DNA from: CAZCTC01 sp964501335 | GTDB taxonomy: Bacteria; Chloroflexota; Anaerolineae; B4-G1; SLSP01 | Direction: 5' to 3' | Assembly: GCA_964501335.1 (NCBI GenBank) | Contig: CAZCTC010000004.1 | Coordinates: 110,980-174,979, forward strand | DNA length: 64,000 nt | In this document: positions 22,678-31,898 of the stretch, in pieces | Numbering within the stretch: the stretch's first letter is position 1 | How the letters are laid out: each line of letters opens with the position of its first letter | Made by a program: the position numbers and the translations under genes | The notes under the pieces: generated by a model | What the model was told of the DNA's origin: nothing | Seen by the model: only the letters and a program-made list of their open reading frames with translations | The model's database searches: none

Positions 22678-25497
22678 ATGACAGAACAGTGGCATGCCCT
22701 CAATTCCGACCAGGTAACCCAGTCGCTCCAGACTGATCTGGACCGGGGGCTTACCTCAGAGGAAGCTAAGAAACGCCTTGAGAAATATGGGACCAATGAG
22801 CTCCAGGAAAAAGCGAAGGTTTCTTTCTGGGCGCGGCTGTTGGATCAGCTCAAGGGGTTCGTCGTTATCATCCTGATTGTAGCCGCGATCATTTCGGCGG
22901 TATTGGGTGATACGGTAGAAGCGGTCGTCATTATGGCTATTGTGGTCTTGAACGCCGCTATCGGCGTCATTCAGGAAAGCAAGGCCGAAGAGGCGCTGGC
23001 CGCCTTGAAAAAGATGGCAGCTCCCGACGCTCAGGTGATCCGCGACGGCCACCGGACCACGGTGCCTTCGGTCCAGTTGGTCCCAGGCGATGTGGTGATG
23101 CTGGAAGCCGGGTATGTAGTTCCGGCGGATGTGCGGCTGATCGAAAGCGTTAATCTCAAGATTGAAGAGGCTTCATTGACCGGGGAATCGGTGCCGGCCA
23201 ACAAACGGGCCGAGATGACGCTCGAAGCCGGCGCCGGCGTGGGCGATCGCCGCAACTGCGCCTTTATGAGCACGATGGTCAACTACGGCCGCGGCAAGGG
23301 CATCGTGGTGGGCACTGGAATGAACACCGAGATGGGCCGGATCGCCGAAATGATCCAGTCCTTTGAGGAAGAGGATACCCCCCTGCAGCGCAAGTTGGAT
23401 GAACTGGGCAAGGTGCTCGGTATCGCCAGTCTGGCGATCTGTGGGCTGGTCTTTATTGTAGGGTTGGGGCGGGTCTTGTTGGGCTGGACGCCGTTGGAAG
23501 CCGACCAGACTCTGGTCGATAAAGTCGTGGAGCTCTTCATGATTGCGGTCAGTCTGGCCATTGCCGCGGTTCCGGAAGGTCTGCCGGCCATCGTGACCAT
23601 CTGTCTGGCGTTGGGGATGCGCGAAATGGTCCATCGCCATGCTCTGATCCGCAAACTACCGGCGGTTGAGACGTTGGGTTCGGCCACGGTGATCTGCTCG
23701 GACAAGACCGGTACCCTGACGCAGAATCAGATGACCGTGACCCACGTCTGGGTGGATGAGCGGTTCTACGAGATCACCGGGACGGGGTACGATCCGCAGG
23801 GCGATTTCCATCTTTCCAACAACGGTGCCAAACCGGTCGATCTGGAGTCGCAGAATGTGCTGCGCGCTGCGCTCTGGGCCGGCGTTCTCTGTAACGATGC
23901 CGATCTGGAAGCGGTAGGCGAATCCGAAGGGGTCAAAACCTATCGGATGGTCGGCGATCCCACGGAAGGTGCGCTGGTGGTAGCGGGAGCCAAAGCCGGT
24001 CTCTGGCGTAAAGCGGTTGAACAATGTTATCCCCGCGTGGCGGAGATCCCCTTCGATGCCGATCGCAAGCGGATGAGCACCATCCATAAACTCGAGACGG
24101 TGACCGATGAAGATCCCAGTCCCTTCTCGGTCGACAGCAAAGGTTTTGTGGTCCTGGTCAAAGGCGCGCCGGATCTGGTTTTGCAGTGCTGTACTCACAT
24201 TCAGGGTCACAAAGGTCCCCTGCCTTTGACCAAGGCGATGCGGGACGATATTTCGAAGGCGAATGCGGGGATGGCTTCGCAGGCGTTGCGGGTGTTGGGG
24301 GTGGCTTATCGCCCGTTGGCCGAAGTTCCGGCCGAGCCGACGCCGGCCGAAATGGAACAGGGATTGATTTTCCTGGGGTTGCAGGGCATGATCGATCCGG
24401 CCCGGTTGGAAGTGGCGCCGGCCGTTAAGAAGGCCCGCGGCGCCGGGCTGCGCACCGTCATGGTGACGGGCGACTATCCGGCTACCGCCGCTGCCATTGC
24501 CACTCAGATCGGCATTATGCGCCCCGGTGGACGCGTCATCTCCGGTGCCGAACTGGAAGAGATGGATGATGCGGCGCTTGCCAAAGTGATCGACGATGTC
24601 GATGTCTTCGCCCGTGTGTCCCCGCATCACAAGGTGCGGATCGTGGAAGCCTTGCGCGCCCGCGGCCATGTGGCGGCGATGACCGGCGATGGGGTGAACG
24701 ATGCTCCGGCCTTGAAGCGTGCCGATATCGGTGTCGCCATGGGGATCACCGGGACGGACGTTTCCAAGCAGACGGCCGACATGGTGCTCACCGACGACAA
24801 CTACGTTTCGATCGTCAGCGCTATCGAGCAGGGCCGTATCATCTACTCCAATATCCGCAAGTTCGTCTACTTCCTGGTTTCCTGTAACCTGGCTGAAATT
24901 GCGATTCTCTTTATTTCGACGGCCTTGGGGTGGGATCCACCGCTCACGGCCATTCAATTGTTGTGGCTGAACCTGCTTTCCGACGGCGCTCCGGCGCTGG
25001 CGCTGGGCATGGAGAAGGGCGATCCCGACATTATGGAACGCAAACCGCGGCCCCCGTCGGAACCGGTGATCAATCGCAGCATGCTGGTGGGTGTGATTGT
25101 GCAGACGGTTGCCATTACCACGGCCGTGTTGTCTGCTTTCTGGATTGGGATGGGGATGCACGGTTCCGGTCACGATGTGCCGACGGCGGAGACGATGGCA
25201 TTTGCCACGTTGGTGCTCTCGGAACTCTTCCGGGTCTATACTTCCCGGTCCGAACGCTATCCGTTGATCAAGTTGGGGATTTTCTCCAACAAGTGGATGC
25301 AGTATGCGGTCGGGTTCTCGGTGACCTTGATGCTCATTGTGATCTACGTGCCGTTCTTGCAGCCGATCTTCAAGACTGTGCCGTTGACCTGGGATGAATG
25401 GCTGGTCATGTTGCCGTTGATCCTGTTGCCTTCGGTAGCGGCTGAAGTGCAGAAGTACATTGCCAATGCGATGGAAGCTCGCCGGAAGACGGCCTGA
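22678..25497 (+). CDS. P2A-type cation-transporting ATPase, SERCA/PMR1-like (probably Ca2+)
   Basis: 939 residues. Order: cation-ATPase N-terminal domain, TM1-2, the actuator with TGES at 168-171, TM3-4 with PEGLP at 299, phosphorylation motif DKTGTLT with Asp342, the nucleotide domain (KGAPDLVLQ), VTGDYPATA, TGDGVNDAP near 670, then six C-terminal TM helices. The metal-site residues of SERCA are kept: Glu in PEGLP (TM4), Asn and Glu in CNLAEI (TM5), and Asn-x-x-Ser-Asp in WLNLLSDG (TM6, Ser for Thr). This favours Ca2+ export over Na+/K+ or H+ transport; it is inference from motifs. ATG 22678 follows GGAGGACGGCGA. It has its own promoter and terminator, so it is monocistronic. Confidence 0.92.
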   Translation: MTEQWHALNSDQVTQSLQTDLDRGLTSEEAKKRLEKYGTNELQEKAKVSFWARLLDQLKGFVVIILIVAAIISAVLGDTVEAVVIMAIVVLNAAIGVIQESKAEEALAALKKMAAPDAQVIRDGHRTTVPSVQLVPGDVVMLEAGYVVPADVRLIESVNLKIEEASLTGESVPANKRAEMTLEAGAGVGDRRNCAFMSTMVNYGRGKGIVVGTGMNTEMGRIAEMIQSFEEEDTPLQRKLDELGKVLGIASLAICGLVFIVGLGRVLLGWTPLEADQTLVDKVVELFMIAVSLAIAAVPEGLPAIVTICLALGMREMVHRHALIRKLPAVETLGSATVICSDKTGTLTQNQMTVTHVWVDERFYEITGTGYDPQGDFHLSNNGAKPVDLESQNVLRAALWAGVLCNDADLEAVGESEGVKTYRMVGDPTEGALVVAGAKAGLWRKAVEQCYPRVAEIPFDADRKRMSTIHKLETVTDEDPSPFSVDSKGFVVLVKGAPDLVLQCCTHIQGHKGPLPLTKAMRDDISKANAGMASQALRVLGVAYRPLAEVPAEPTPAEMEQGLIFLGLQGMIDPARLEVAPAVKKARGAGLRTVMVTGDYPATAAAIATQIGIMRPGGRVISGAELEEMDDAALAKVIDDVDVFARVSPHHKVRIVEALRARGHVAAMTGDGVNDAPALKRADIGVAMGITGTDVSKQTADMVLTDDNYVSIVSAIEQGRIIYSNIRKFVYFLVSCNLAEIAILFISTALGWDPPLTAIQLLWLNLLSDGAPALALGMEKGDPDIMERKPRPPSEPVINRSMLVGVIVQTVAITTAVLSAFWIGMGMHGSGHDVPTAETMAFATLVLSELFRVYTSRSERYPLIKLGIFSNKWMQYAVGFSVTLMLIVIYVPFLQPIFKTVPLTWDEWLVMLPLILLPSVAAEVQKYIANAMEARRKTA

Positions 25498-25513
25498 TTA
25501 AAGAGGAGCGTAT

Positions 25514-25554
25514 ATTTAGGGCGCGCTGGTATAGCCAGCGCGCCCTAAATTTTT
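25514..25554 (+). terminator. Terminator after the P-type ATPase gene
   Basis: Perfect 16-bp hairpin (25514-25529 / 25535-25550, loop TATAG) followed by TTTT. Confidence 0.85.
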
Positions 25555-25653
25555 GTCTGGGCGGTGGATTGGAAGAATAGCTCATTTTTTCGCGCGCCGT
25601 TTCGAGCCGACCCAAAATCTGACTGCACCGGTCGATTTTTTATAGGGGGCGTA

Positions 25654-25682
25654 TTGTCTTTGGGCCAAATTTGGAGTAAAAT
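25654..25682 (+). promoter_or_regulatory. Predicted promoter of the 25782 gene
   Basis: TTGTCT (25654-25659), 17-base spacer, TAAAAT (25677-25682), leaving a leader of about 95 bases. Nothing else was recognised in the leader. Confidence 0.5.
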
Positions 25683-25781
25683 AAATTTCTAAAGGAATTT
25701 CCCCCAATAGTTTGAATTCATATCCGCCCGTCAATTGTTGTATGTTTCTCTGTTTGTGTGTGAAGAGGAGGGAAGGGACCC

Positions 25782-26216
25782 ATGGTTGACCAGGAAATTG
25801 CTGTTAATCGATTTGTGGATGGCGTTTTTGAACATGTTTATCGCAGCTCGATTGAATGTGCGGTGGCGATGCTCCGGGAGGGCCCTCCAGGAAGATGCCC
25901 TTTACCGGAGGATGTATCGCTTCATCATTGGTTTAAGACCCTGGGTGATCGTGATCAGGGCTTTGTCATCAAGGTGATTCAGGAATCGGTAGAGCAGGCT
26001 GTGTTTGATTTTTTGGTCTTATTAGACAACAAAATTGCCGATCCTCCTCTGGACGGTACCGATGCTGATTATGCCCTCTATCTTCAAACTTATGAGAATT
26101 CCCGAGCCCTTAAGAGCAATGTCCCCGAGGCGGCCATTCGTTTGAATCAAATGGAATCCAATAACGATTTGCACGATCAGTTCTGTTTGATTTTAGGGGA
26201 AAACGAAGGCGAATAG
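25782..26216 (+). CDS. Soluble helical protein, unknown
   Basis: 144 residues, not recognised. ATG 25782 follows GAGGAGGGAAGG. There is no signal or membrane segment. The composition (acidic, with amphipathic stretches such as DQGFVIKVIQESVEQAVFDFLVLLDNK) points to an all-alpha cytoplasmic protein. Three Cys residues are not arranged as a metal site. It is flanked by its own promoter and a strong terminator, so it is probably a single-gene unit. The density of Asp, Glu and His in the middle does not form a known catalytic motif. Confidence 0.65.
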   Translation: MVDQEIAVNRFVDGVFEHVYRSSIECAVAMLREGPPGRCPLPEDVSLHHWFKTLGDRDQGFVIKVIQESVEQAVFDFLVLLDNKIADPPLDGTDADYALYLQTYENSRALKSNVPEAAIRLNQMESNNDLHDQFCLILGENEGE

Positions 26217-26240
26217 CTTTTTGAAATCGGCGTTAGAAAT

Positions 26241-26277
26241 AAAAAACTCGCCCGGCGATATCCCGGGCGAGTTTTTT
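26241..26277 (+). terminator. Terminator after the 25782 gene
   Basis: AAAAAACTCGCCCGG pairs with CCGGGCGAGTTTTTT around a seven-base loop. A-run on the left and T-run on the right, so it can work in both directions. Confidence 0.9.
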
Positions 26278-26301
26278 ATTTGTCCATGGCCGGCTTTTTG
26301 C

Positions 26302-26403
26302 GTCCCGCACAAGGTGTTTTTTTCGTAAGAAACGACGCGCTGGATGGGGGAAAGTTATTTTTATTCATCTTTTCGGAGGCTTCAGAAAGCCTCCGAAAAG
26401 ATG
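26302..26403 (+). repeat. Interspersed hairpin element, copy 10 (forward)
   Basis: GTCCCGC, the TTTTTTTCGTAAGAAACGACG hairpin-linker (seen as two pieces), GCGCTGGATGGGGG, then a perfect 17-bp hairpin (26366-26382 / 26387-26403, loop CAGA) with stem core CGGAGGC. Confidence 0.85.
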
Positions 26404-26424
26404 TTTTTTCCCAGACTAATCTCA

Positions 26425-26527
26425 CAGGGCGGTAATTTTCAGGTGAAAAGCGACACGCGGTGCGAAGCAGGGGGAGAGAGTTTTTTATTCATTATTTCGG
26501 CGGCTTGAGAAAGCCGCCGAAATAATG
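26425..26527 (+). repeat. Interspersed hairpin element, copy 11 (forward, tandem with copy 10)
   Basis: The left end is decayed (CACAGGGCGG), the linker is GCGACACGCGGTGCGAAGCAG, and the hairpin is a perfect 17-bp stem (26490-26506 / 26511-26527) with the loop GAGA instead of CAGA. Confidence 0.8.
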
Positions 26528-26566
26528 AGTTGTTGACCGTCCAGGTTACGAGTTTTTGTTTTCCGG

Positions 26567-29500
26567 TTAATTCGGTTGAGCGGCCCGCGGTACGACGTAG
26601 ACGGTGACCGGGCCGTCTTCGGTTTTGTTGCCGGCGGCATCGTATACGATGATTTTGAAGGTGTAGGTGCCGACCCCTTGCAGGGTCCAGTTGACATTGA
26701 AGGGGGGGACGGTGCGGGTGGCAAAGGGCTGTTCCTGTCCGTTGACGTAGAACTCCACTTTGGCGACCGCATAGTTATCCCGGACTTCGGCATTGACGTT
26801 GACCCATTCATCGAAGCCGGCTTCATATTCCGATCCTTCTACCGGGTAGGTCAGATCCACCCGGGGCGGTTCCTTATCGACGGTCAGCTGGATCGGGTAT
26901 TGGCGGACATTTTGATCTCCGCCGACGACCTGAAGCTGGACGGTGTAAAGTCCATCCGCCAGGCCGGTGGTATCCCAGTTTTCCAGCAGGTTTTGATCGA
27001 CCTGATTGTTATGGTCAGGGCCGATCTGTTGCCATTGAGTGGGATTCATCCCGGAACCGAAGACCAACCGGTAGAAAGCCACATCGCCTTTGGCGTTGCC
27101 CACGATTGGAACGATGCCCTGGACGTAAGCATAGGCGGTGGGGGAGATAATGGCGACTTCGGCCCCGCTCAGGTTGGGACCGTAAACGGTATCGTATTCG
27201 GTCGGCGGGATGTCGGGCCGCCGGTCTTCGGCCAGACTGGCCAGCCAGTCGGCCGCTTCGGGCGGGTAGACTTCATAGACTTTGTGCTCGACCAGTTCCG
27301 GTGGGGTGTAAACAGTGGCCAGCCGGCCGGTCTCTTTGTTCACCAGGAAGACCTGATGCATCTGGCATTCTTCTTCCGGTTCGGTACCGGGGATCATCAA
27401 TTCACTGGTGACAGGGCAGTTTCCGTTGGGTTTCAGGCCCGAGACGGCACAGATGGCGACATTTTCAATGCCGTCGGGGCGGACAAAGTCGACAATCGGC
27501 TCATCTTGGAGTCCGTATTCCAGCACGGCGTGCCAGATGAAGGCGGCGCCGCGGGCCCCGGGCAGGCTGGTCATCGGGGTGTTGTCCGTATTGCCCATCC
27601 AGACGCCGACGGCCATCTGGGGGGTAAAGCCCATGGTCCAGTTATCGACGTAATCGTTCGTGGTGCCGGTCTTGGCGGCGGCCGGGCGGTCGTTGGCCAG
27701 TTCCAGGGGATTGGGGGTGCCGAAGGCCGGCCAGCGGGCCTGGCGGTCGGCCATCATATCGGTCATGATGTAGGCCAGGGGGGCCTGGACGACTTGCTGA
27801 CCTTCAGGTTGTTTGTATTCGTAGAGTACCTTACCGTCGCGGTCTTCGACCCGCAGGATGGAGACCGGGTTGAGTTCGCGGAAACCTTCGCGCTTTTCGG
27901 ATTGAGGGACCGGCGTGCCGTACATGGCGCCGTTGTTGGCGAAGACGGAGAAGGCGTAGACCATATCGAGCAGATGGACCTCGCCACCGCCCAGGGTCAG
28001 GCTCAAGCCGTAGAACTGGAGCCCTTTGTCGAGCGTATTGATCCCCATTTTATGGGCCGTGTGGACGACTTTATCGACCCCGACGTTGGCCATGGCCTCG
28101 ACGGCGGGAATATTGAGCGAGCGGGCGAGGGCCTCGCGCATGGTGACGGGGCCGTGGTATTTGCGGTCGTAGTTTTCAGGGACATAGGGCGCGGTGCCGG
28201 GGCCCTGGCTGAAGGCGCGGCGGACATCCAGGAACATATGGCCGGCGTTTCCGCCCTGGGCCAGGAAGGTGAGATAGGTGAAGGGTTTGAAGGAGGAACC
28301 GGGCTGTCGCAGGCCGTCGGCGGCGACGTTGAATTTGCCGTCGATGGTTTCATCCCAATAGTTGGCACTGCCGACCATCGATAGGATTTCCCCTGTGGAG
28401 GGGCGGATCACGACGACGGCCGAGTTATTGACGTGGAGATCGGTCCCTACAAATTGTGCCGGCATATCCGGCAGATATTGGGCGGCGGCGCAGCCCTGGC
28501 TGACGGCTTCCGGGATCACCGTGTCGGGCATTTCGCCCTTGAGAATCCGCAGGTAAGCCTGAGTCACACACTGCGACTGATTTTGCAGGTCCAGATCGAG
28601 GGTCGTATAGACCCGTAGACCACCCCCGGCGACCAGTTCGGGACCGTACATCTTTTCCAACTCGCGGCGTACGTAGAGCGAGAAGTGGGGGGCCTGGATA
28701 TCGTAGCGGGCGGCGGGCGAGGCCAGATGCCAGGCCTCGATTTTTGCAGCTTCAGCCTGAGCGGCCGTAATACAGCCGACATCAGCCATCGCATCCAGGG
28801 TGATACCCTGACGTTTGCGAGCTTCATCCGGAGTGTCGAAGGGGTTCATGATCGGGAACTGCGGGATGGGGGAGAGGGTAGCGGCTTCGGCGAGCGTGAG
28901 CTGGCTGGCGGGTTTGTCGAAGTAGACCCGGGAGGCGGCGTCGATCCCATAGGCCAGATTGCCGTAGAAGTTGGTGTTGACATACCATTCCAGGATCTGG
29001 CGTTTGTCGTACCGGCGGGTCAATTCGATAGCCAGGATGATTTCCTTGGCTTTACGCCAGTAGCTGAGTTGAAGACGCTCTTCCGGAGAAATGACCGAGT
29101 TTTTGATAACCTGCTGGGTGATCGTCGAACCGCCCTGGATCGCATTGCCGCGAAGGTTTCCCCACAAAGCGCGTCCCAGACCCGAGGGATCGATTCCGAT
29201 GTTGGTCCAGAAAGTGCGATCTTCGTTGGCGACCGTGGCGCAGATGGTATATTCCGAAAGTTCATCCAGACTGACCCAGTTGCGGTCACCGGCGTGGGGG
29301 TCGATCACTTCGTAGAGCAGGTTTTTGCCGGTGCGATCGTAGATCTTGGTCGTTTCAAAGTTCTGAATGCTGGCCGCTTCGACCTCTTCCGGCGTGGGGA
29401 GGTTTTGCGTGATCGTGCTGTAGGCGGCGAAGGCCCCTCCGACGCCCAGGGCCAGCAGCAGGACATTGGCCACAAGCGTGGCCAGGATCAACATAGAGAC

Positions 29501-29608
29501 GACGCGGATCACCTGATTGAAGCCGGTGCGGCTTTGTTTCCGGCGTCGTTCCCGTTCCAGCGTAATCATGGTGCGTTGTAATCGAATTGGAAGTTTAGAA
29601 CTTGCCAT
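26567..29608 (-). CDS. Class A penicillin-binding protein (glycosyltransferase/transpeptidase) with C-terminal Ig-like domains
   Basis: 1013 residues. A basic cytoplasmic start and a membrane helix near 33-58 lead to a GT51 domain (NEDRTFWTNIGID with the catalytic Glu, then GGSTITQQVIKN). The transpeptidase domain follows: SxxK in PGSSFKPF near 438-441, SxN in ARSLNIPAVE near 505, and KTGTTNDY near 645. The last 250 residues contain a linker and Ig/Big_7-like beta domains (YPVEGSEYEAGFDEWVNVNA; AAGNKTEDGPVTVYVV), which may bind the wall. It polymerises and cross-links peptidoglycan. The gene is divergent from ffh. No clear SD precedes ATG 29608, and a later in-frame ATG (TMITLERERR) is possible. 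Confidence 0.93.
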   Translation of the reverse strand: MASSKLPIRLQRTMITLERERRRKQSRTGFNQVIRVVSMLILATLVANVLLLALGVGGAFAAYSTITQNLPTPEEVEAASIQNFETTKIYDRTGKNLLYEVIDPHAGDRNWVSLDELSEYTICATVANEDRTFWTNIGIDPSGLGRALWGNLRGNAIQGGSTITQQVIKNSVISPEERLQLSYWRKAKEIILAIELTRRYDKRQILEWYVNTNFYGNLAYGIDAASRVYFDKPASQLTLAEAATLSPIPQFPIMNPFDTPDEARKRQGITLDAMADVGCITAAQAEAAKIEAWHLASPAARYDIQAPHFSLYVRRELEKMYGPELVAGGGLRVYTTLDLDLQNQSQCVTQAYLRILKGEMPDTVIPEAVSQGCAAAQYLPDMPAQFVGTDLHVNNSAVVVIRPSTGEILSMVGSANYWDETIDGKFNVAADGLRQPGSSFKPFTYLTFLAQGGNAGHMFLDVRRAFSQGPGTAPYVPENYDRKYHGPVTMREALARSLNIPAVEAMANVGVDKVVHTAHKMGINTLDKGLQFYGLSLTLGGGEVHLLDMVYAFSVFANNGAMYGTPVPQSEKREGFRELNPVSILRVEDRDGKVLYEYKQPEGQQVVQAPLAYIMTDMMADRQARWPAFGTPNPLELANDRPAAAKTGTTNDYVDNWTMGFTPQMAVGVWMGNTDNTPMTSLPGARGAAFIWHAVLEYGLQDEPIVDFVRPDGIENVAICAVSGLKPNGNCPVTSELMIPGTEPEEECQMHQVFLVNKETGRLATVYTPPELVEHKVYEVYPPEAADWLASLAEDRRPDIPPTEYDTVYGPNLSGAEVAIISPTAYAYVQGIVPIVGNAKGDVAFYRLVFGSGMNPTQWQQIGPDHNNQVDQNLLENWDTTGLADGLYTVQLQVVGGDQNVRQYPIQLTVDKEPPRVDLTYPVEGSEYEAGFDEWVNVNAEVRDNYAVAKVEFYVNGQEQPFATRTVPPFNVNWTLQGVGTYTFKIIVYDAAGNKTEDGPVTVYVVPRAAQPN

Positions 29609-29731
29609 CGTTTTTTATTTCCCATCTTGAGTTAAAGCTGGGGTCTATTATGCCCCGGAGTGGTACTTTGGCAAGGCGAGATAAAGCAAAAATAATCGTC
29701 AAAGGGGCTCCTTCATTAGTAAAGGAAGTGC

Positions 29732-29759
29732 TTGACGAATTTGGATTATCCATTAGAAT
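29732..29759 (+). promoter_or_regulatory. Predicted promoter of ffh
   Basis: TTGACG (29732-29737), 16-base spacer, TAGAAT (29754-29759), 28 bases before the ffh ATG. The -35 region lies in a TCGTCAA...TTGACGA inverted repeat (29697/29732), which could be an operator; no regulator is known. Confidence 0.6.
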
Positions 29760-29787
29760 GTAAGCACTTTGACAGGGCTAGAGCAGG

Positions 29788-31107
29788 ATGTTTGAATCGC
29801 TAAGTGAAAAACTACAGGCCGTATTTGACCGGCTGGGTAAACGGGGCGTCTTACGCGCAGAAGATGTAGATGCTGTTCTGCGCGAAATCCGAGTAGCTCT
29901 GTTGGAGGCGGATGTCAATTTCAAAGTCGTCAAAGACTTTGTCAACCGCGTTCGAGAGAAGGCTATCGGTGAAGAGGTCTCCCGGGCCTTAAACCCGGCT
30001 CAGCAAGTCGTCAAGATTGTTCACCAGGAACTGGTGAATACTCTTGGCGAACCTGGACGATTGGAATTGCGCGGATCTGCTCCCTATGTGATTATGTTGG
30101 TAGGGTTGCAGGGTTCAGGTAAGACTACTACAGTGGCCAAACTGGCCCGTTATTTACGGGAACGAGGTCACTTCCCCCTGATGGTTGCAGCCGATACCTA
30201 CCGGCCCGCAGCTATCACCCAGCTGGAAGTGCTGGGGCGTCAGTTAAACATCCCGGTATACAGTGAACGGGGCAAAGTATCGCCGCCGGATATTTGTGTT
30301 AATGGGGTGCAGGATGCTCGCCGGCGCGGTGCCGATGTGGTTTTGTTGGACACGGCTGGTCGCTTGCAGATTGACGCGGAAATGATGGCCGAGCTGGTTT
30401 CGATTCGCGAACGGGTACGCCCGATCGAGATTTTGTTGGTAGCTGATGCCATGACCGGTCAGGAATCGGTGAATATCGCTCGCGGTTTCCATGAGAAAGT
30501 TACGTTGAGCGGGTTGATTCTGACCAAAGTGGACGGCGATGCCCGCGGTGGGGCGGCCATCAGCATGCGCGAAGTAACGGGCGTGCCGATCAAGTTCCTG
30601 GGGGTGGGCGAAAAGCTGGGGGCTCTGGAGCCTTTCTATCCCGATCGGCTGGCCTCGCGGATTCTGGGTATGGGGGATGTGCTTTCGTTGATTGAGAAGG
30701 CGGAAGCGACCTTTGACCAGGAGCAGGCGGCCAGGATGGAAAGCAAGCTTCGCAAGGGCGATTTTACCCTGGATGACTTGTTGGAGCAGATGCGGCAGGT
30801 ACGAAAGATGGGGCCGTTGAATGAGCTTTTGGGGATGCTTCCGGGCGCCGACAAGGCGTTGAAGGGGGTTTCCATGGAGCAGACGGAGAGCCAGTTGAAA
30901 CGGGTGGAAGCGATTATCCTTTCCATGACCCGTGATGAGCGGCAGGACCCCCGGATTCTTAACGGCAGCCGCAAACGTCGTGTCGCTCTGGGGAGTGGGA
31001 CGACGGTACAGGAAGTCAATCAGGTGCTGGCTCAATATCGGCAGATGCAGACGTTGCTGAAGCGCGTGGGCCAGGGAAAAGTACGCGGCTTGCCGCGGCT
31101 ATTTTAA
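29788..31107 (+). CDS. ffh: Signal recognition particle protein Ffh (SRP54)
   Basis: 439 residues, normal length. N domain 1-90, then the GTPase domain with GLQGSGKTT at 106-114, DTAGR at 188, TKVDGDARGG near 246, and the closing GEKLGALEPF. The Met-rich M domain starts near 325 (FTLDDLLEQMRQVRKMG) and binds SRP RNA and signal peptides. It targets membrane proteins to FtsY and SecYEG. Its RNA partner is encoded at about 41883. The gene heads ffh-rpsP-khpA-rimM, a common bacterial order; trmD and rplS, usually next, are absent and dprA follows. Confidence 0.96.
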   Translation: MFESLSEKLQAVFDRLGKRGVLRAEDVDAVLREIRVALLEADVNFKVVKDFVNRVREKAIGEEVSRALNPAQQVVKIVHQELVNTLGEPGRLELRGSAPYVIMLVGLQGSGKTTTVAKLARYLRERGHFPLMVAADTYRPAAITQLEVLGRQLNIPVYSERGKVSPPDICVNGVQDARRRGADVVLLDTAGRLQIDAEMMAELVSIRERVRPIEILLVADAMTGQESVNIARGFHEKVTLSGLILTKVDGDARGGAAISMREVTGVPIKFLGVGEKLGALEPFYPDRLASRILGMGDVLSLIEKAEATFDQEQAARMESKLRKGDFTLDDLLEQMRQVRKMGPLNELLGMLPGADKALKGVSMEQTESQLKRVEAIILSMTRDERQDPRILNGSRKRRVALGSGTTVQEVNQVLAQYRQMQTLLKRVGQGKVRGLPRLF

Positions 31108-31176
31108 CTGCGAGATCCCACGTGGTACGTGGTAGCTCTAAGAGATTTTCACTGTGTTATTTTTTACAGGAGGCAT

Positions 31177-31551
31177 ATGCTCAAAATTAAACTGCGTCGG
31201 GTAGGGGGCAAAGGGCAGCCCAGTTACCGGATCGTCGTGGCGGAAGATACGTCGCCGCGGGATGGGAAATTCGTCGAACTGATCGGGTATTACAATCCTC
31301 GTACCCAGCCTGAGACGATCCAGGTCAAAGAGGAGCGCGCGCTCCACTGGCTAAAAGTGGGCGCTCAGCCGACCGATTCGACGGCACGGCTCCTTGCCAA
31401 AATCGGGACCATCGATCGCTTTAACCGGATGAAGGCGGGGGAACCGGTTGAAGCATTGGTCTCTGAGGCTACTGATGCTGCCAAAGCCCGGGTGATTAGT
31501 CCTAAGACTGAAGTCGGCCCGGTAGCCCGGAAAGCGGCAGTTGCGGATTAG
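31177..31551 (+). CDS. rpsP: Small ribosomal subunit protein bS16
   Basis: 124 residues starting MLKIKLRRVGGKGQPSYRIV, followed by the S16 signature VVAEDTSPRDGKFVELIGYYNP and KEERALHWLKVGAQPTD (each seen in part). The C-terminal 45 residues form an Ala/Lys/Glu-rich extension. ATG 31177 is fixed by homology; AGGAGG lies only three bases upstream, closer than usual. The frame continues upstream to 31129 but without homology. Second gene of the ffh operon. Confidence 0.95.
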   Translation: MLKIKLRRVGGKGQPSYRIVVAEDTSPRDGKFVELIGYYNPRTQPETIQVKEERALHWLKVGAQPTDSTARLLAKIGTIDRFNRMKAGEPVEALVSEATDAAKARVISPKTEVGPVARKAAVAD

Positions 31552-31616
31552 TGAGGCATAGGCCTCACCAGGCCTCATGTCATCTACTTCTCTTTCACTA
31601 CTAAGGAGGAATCGCG

Positions 31617-31853
31617 ATGTCTGCTGTCAAGGATCTGGTGGAGTACGTGGCCAAGTCTCTGGCGGATAAGCCGGAAGCCGTCTACCTTTCCGAAATCGAG
31701 GGGGAGACTTCGATCGTATTAGAGCTTCGGGTAGCCCCTGAGGATATGGGACGGATGATTGGCCGCGATGGGCGGACGATTAATTCCGTGCGCTCTTTGG
31801 CCCGGGTATTGGGCGCCAAGCTCGGGAAAAAGGTTACGTTGGAGATTGTATGA
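31617..31853 (+). CDS. khpA: KH-domain RNA-binding protein KhpA
   Basis: 78 residues: one type II KH domain with the GxxG loop in MIGRDGRTINSVRSL. ATG 31617 follows AAGGAGGAATCGCG. KhpA with KhpB/EloR binds RNA and affects cell elongation in Gram-positive bacteria (family knowledge). The order rpsP-khpA-rimM is conserved in many bacteria and supports the call. Confidence 0.93.
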   Translation: MSAVKDLVEYVAKSLADKPEAVYLSEIEGETSIVLELRVAPEDMGRMIGRDGRTINSVRSLARVLGAKLGKKVTLEIV

Positions 31854-31898
31854 CCCAGGCCGCTCAGGCCTTTTGGAAGTGCACTCAGGGGCTCAGGG

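Larger units (their letters stand above)
26217..26566. other. Gene-free region with a tandem pair of hairpin elements
   Basis: After the terminator, two forward copies of the interspersed element lie head to tail (26302-26403 and about 26425-26527), ending 40 bases from the stop of the convergent PBP gene. No gene is seen. Confidence 0.75.

Noticed and set aside
23656..25173. Open frame of about 505 codons on the minus strand
   Set aside because: Antisense to the P-type ATPase; His/Arg-rich and without motifs.
26576..28384. Open frame of about 602 codons on the plus strand
   Set aside because: Antisense to the class A PBP, same composition artefact.
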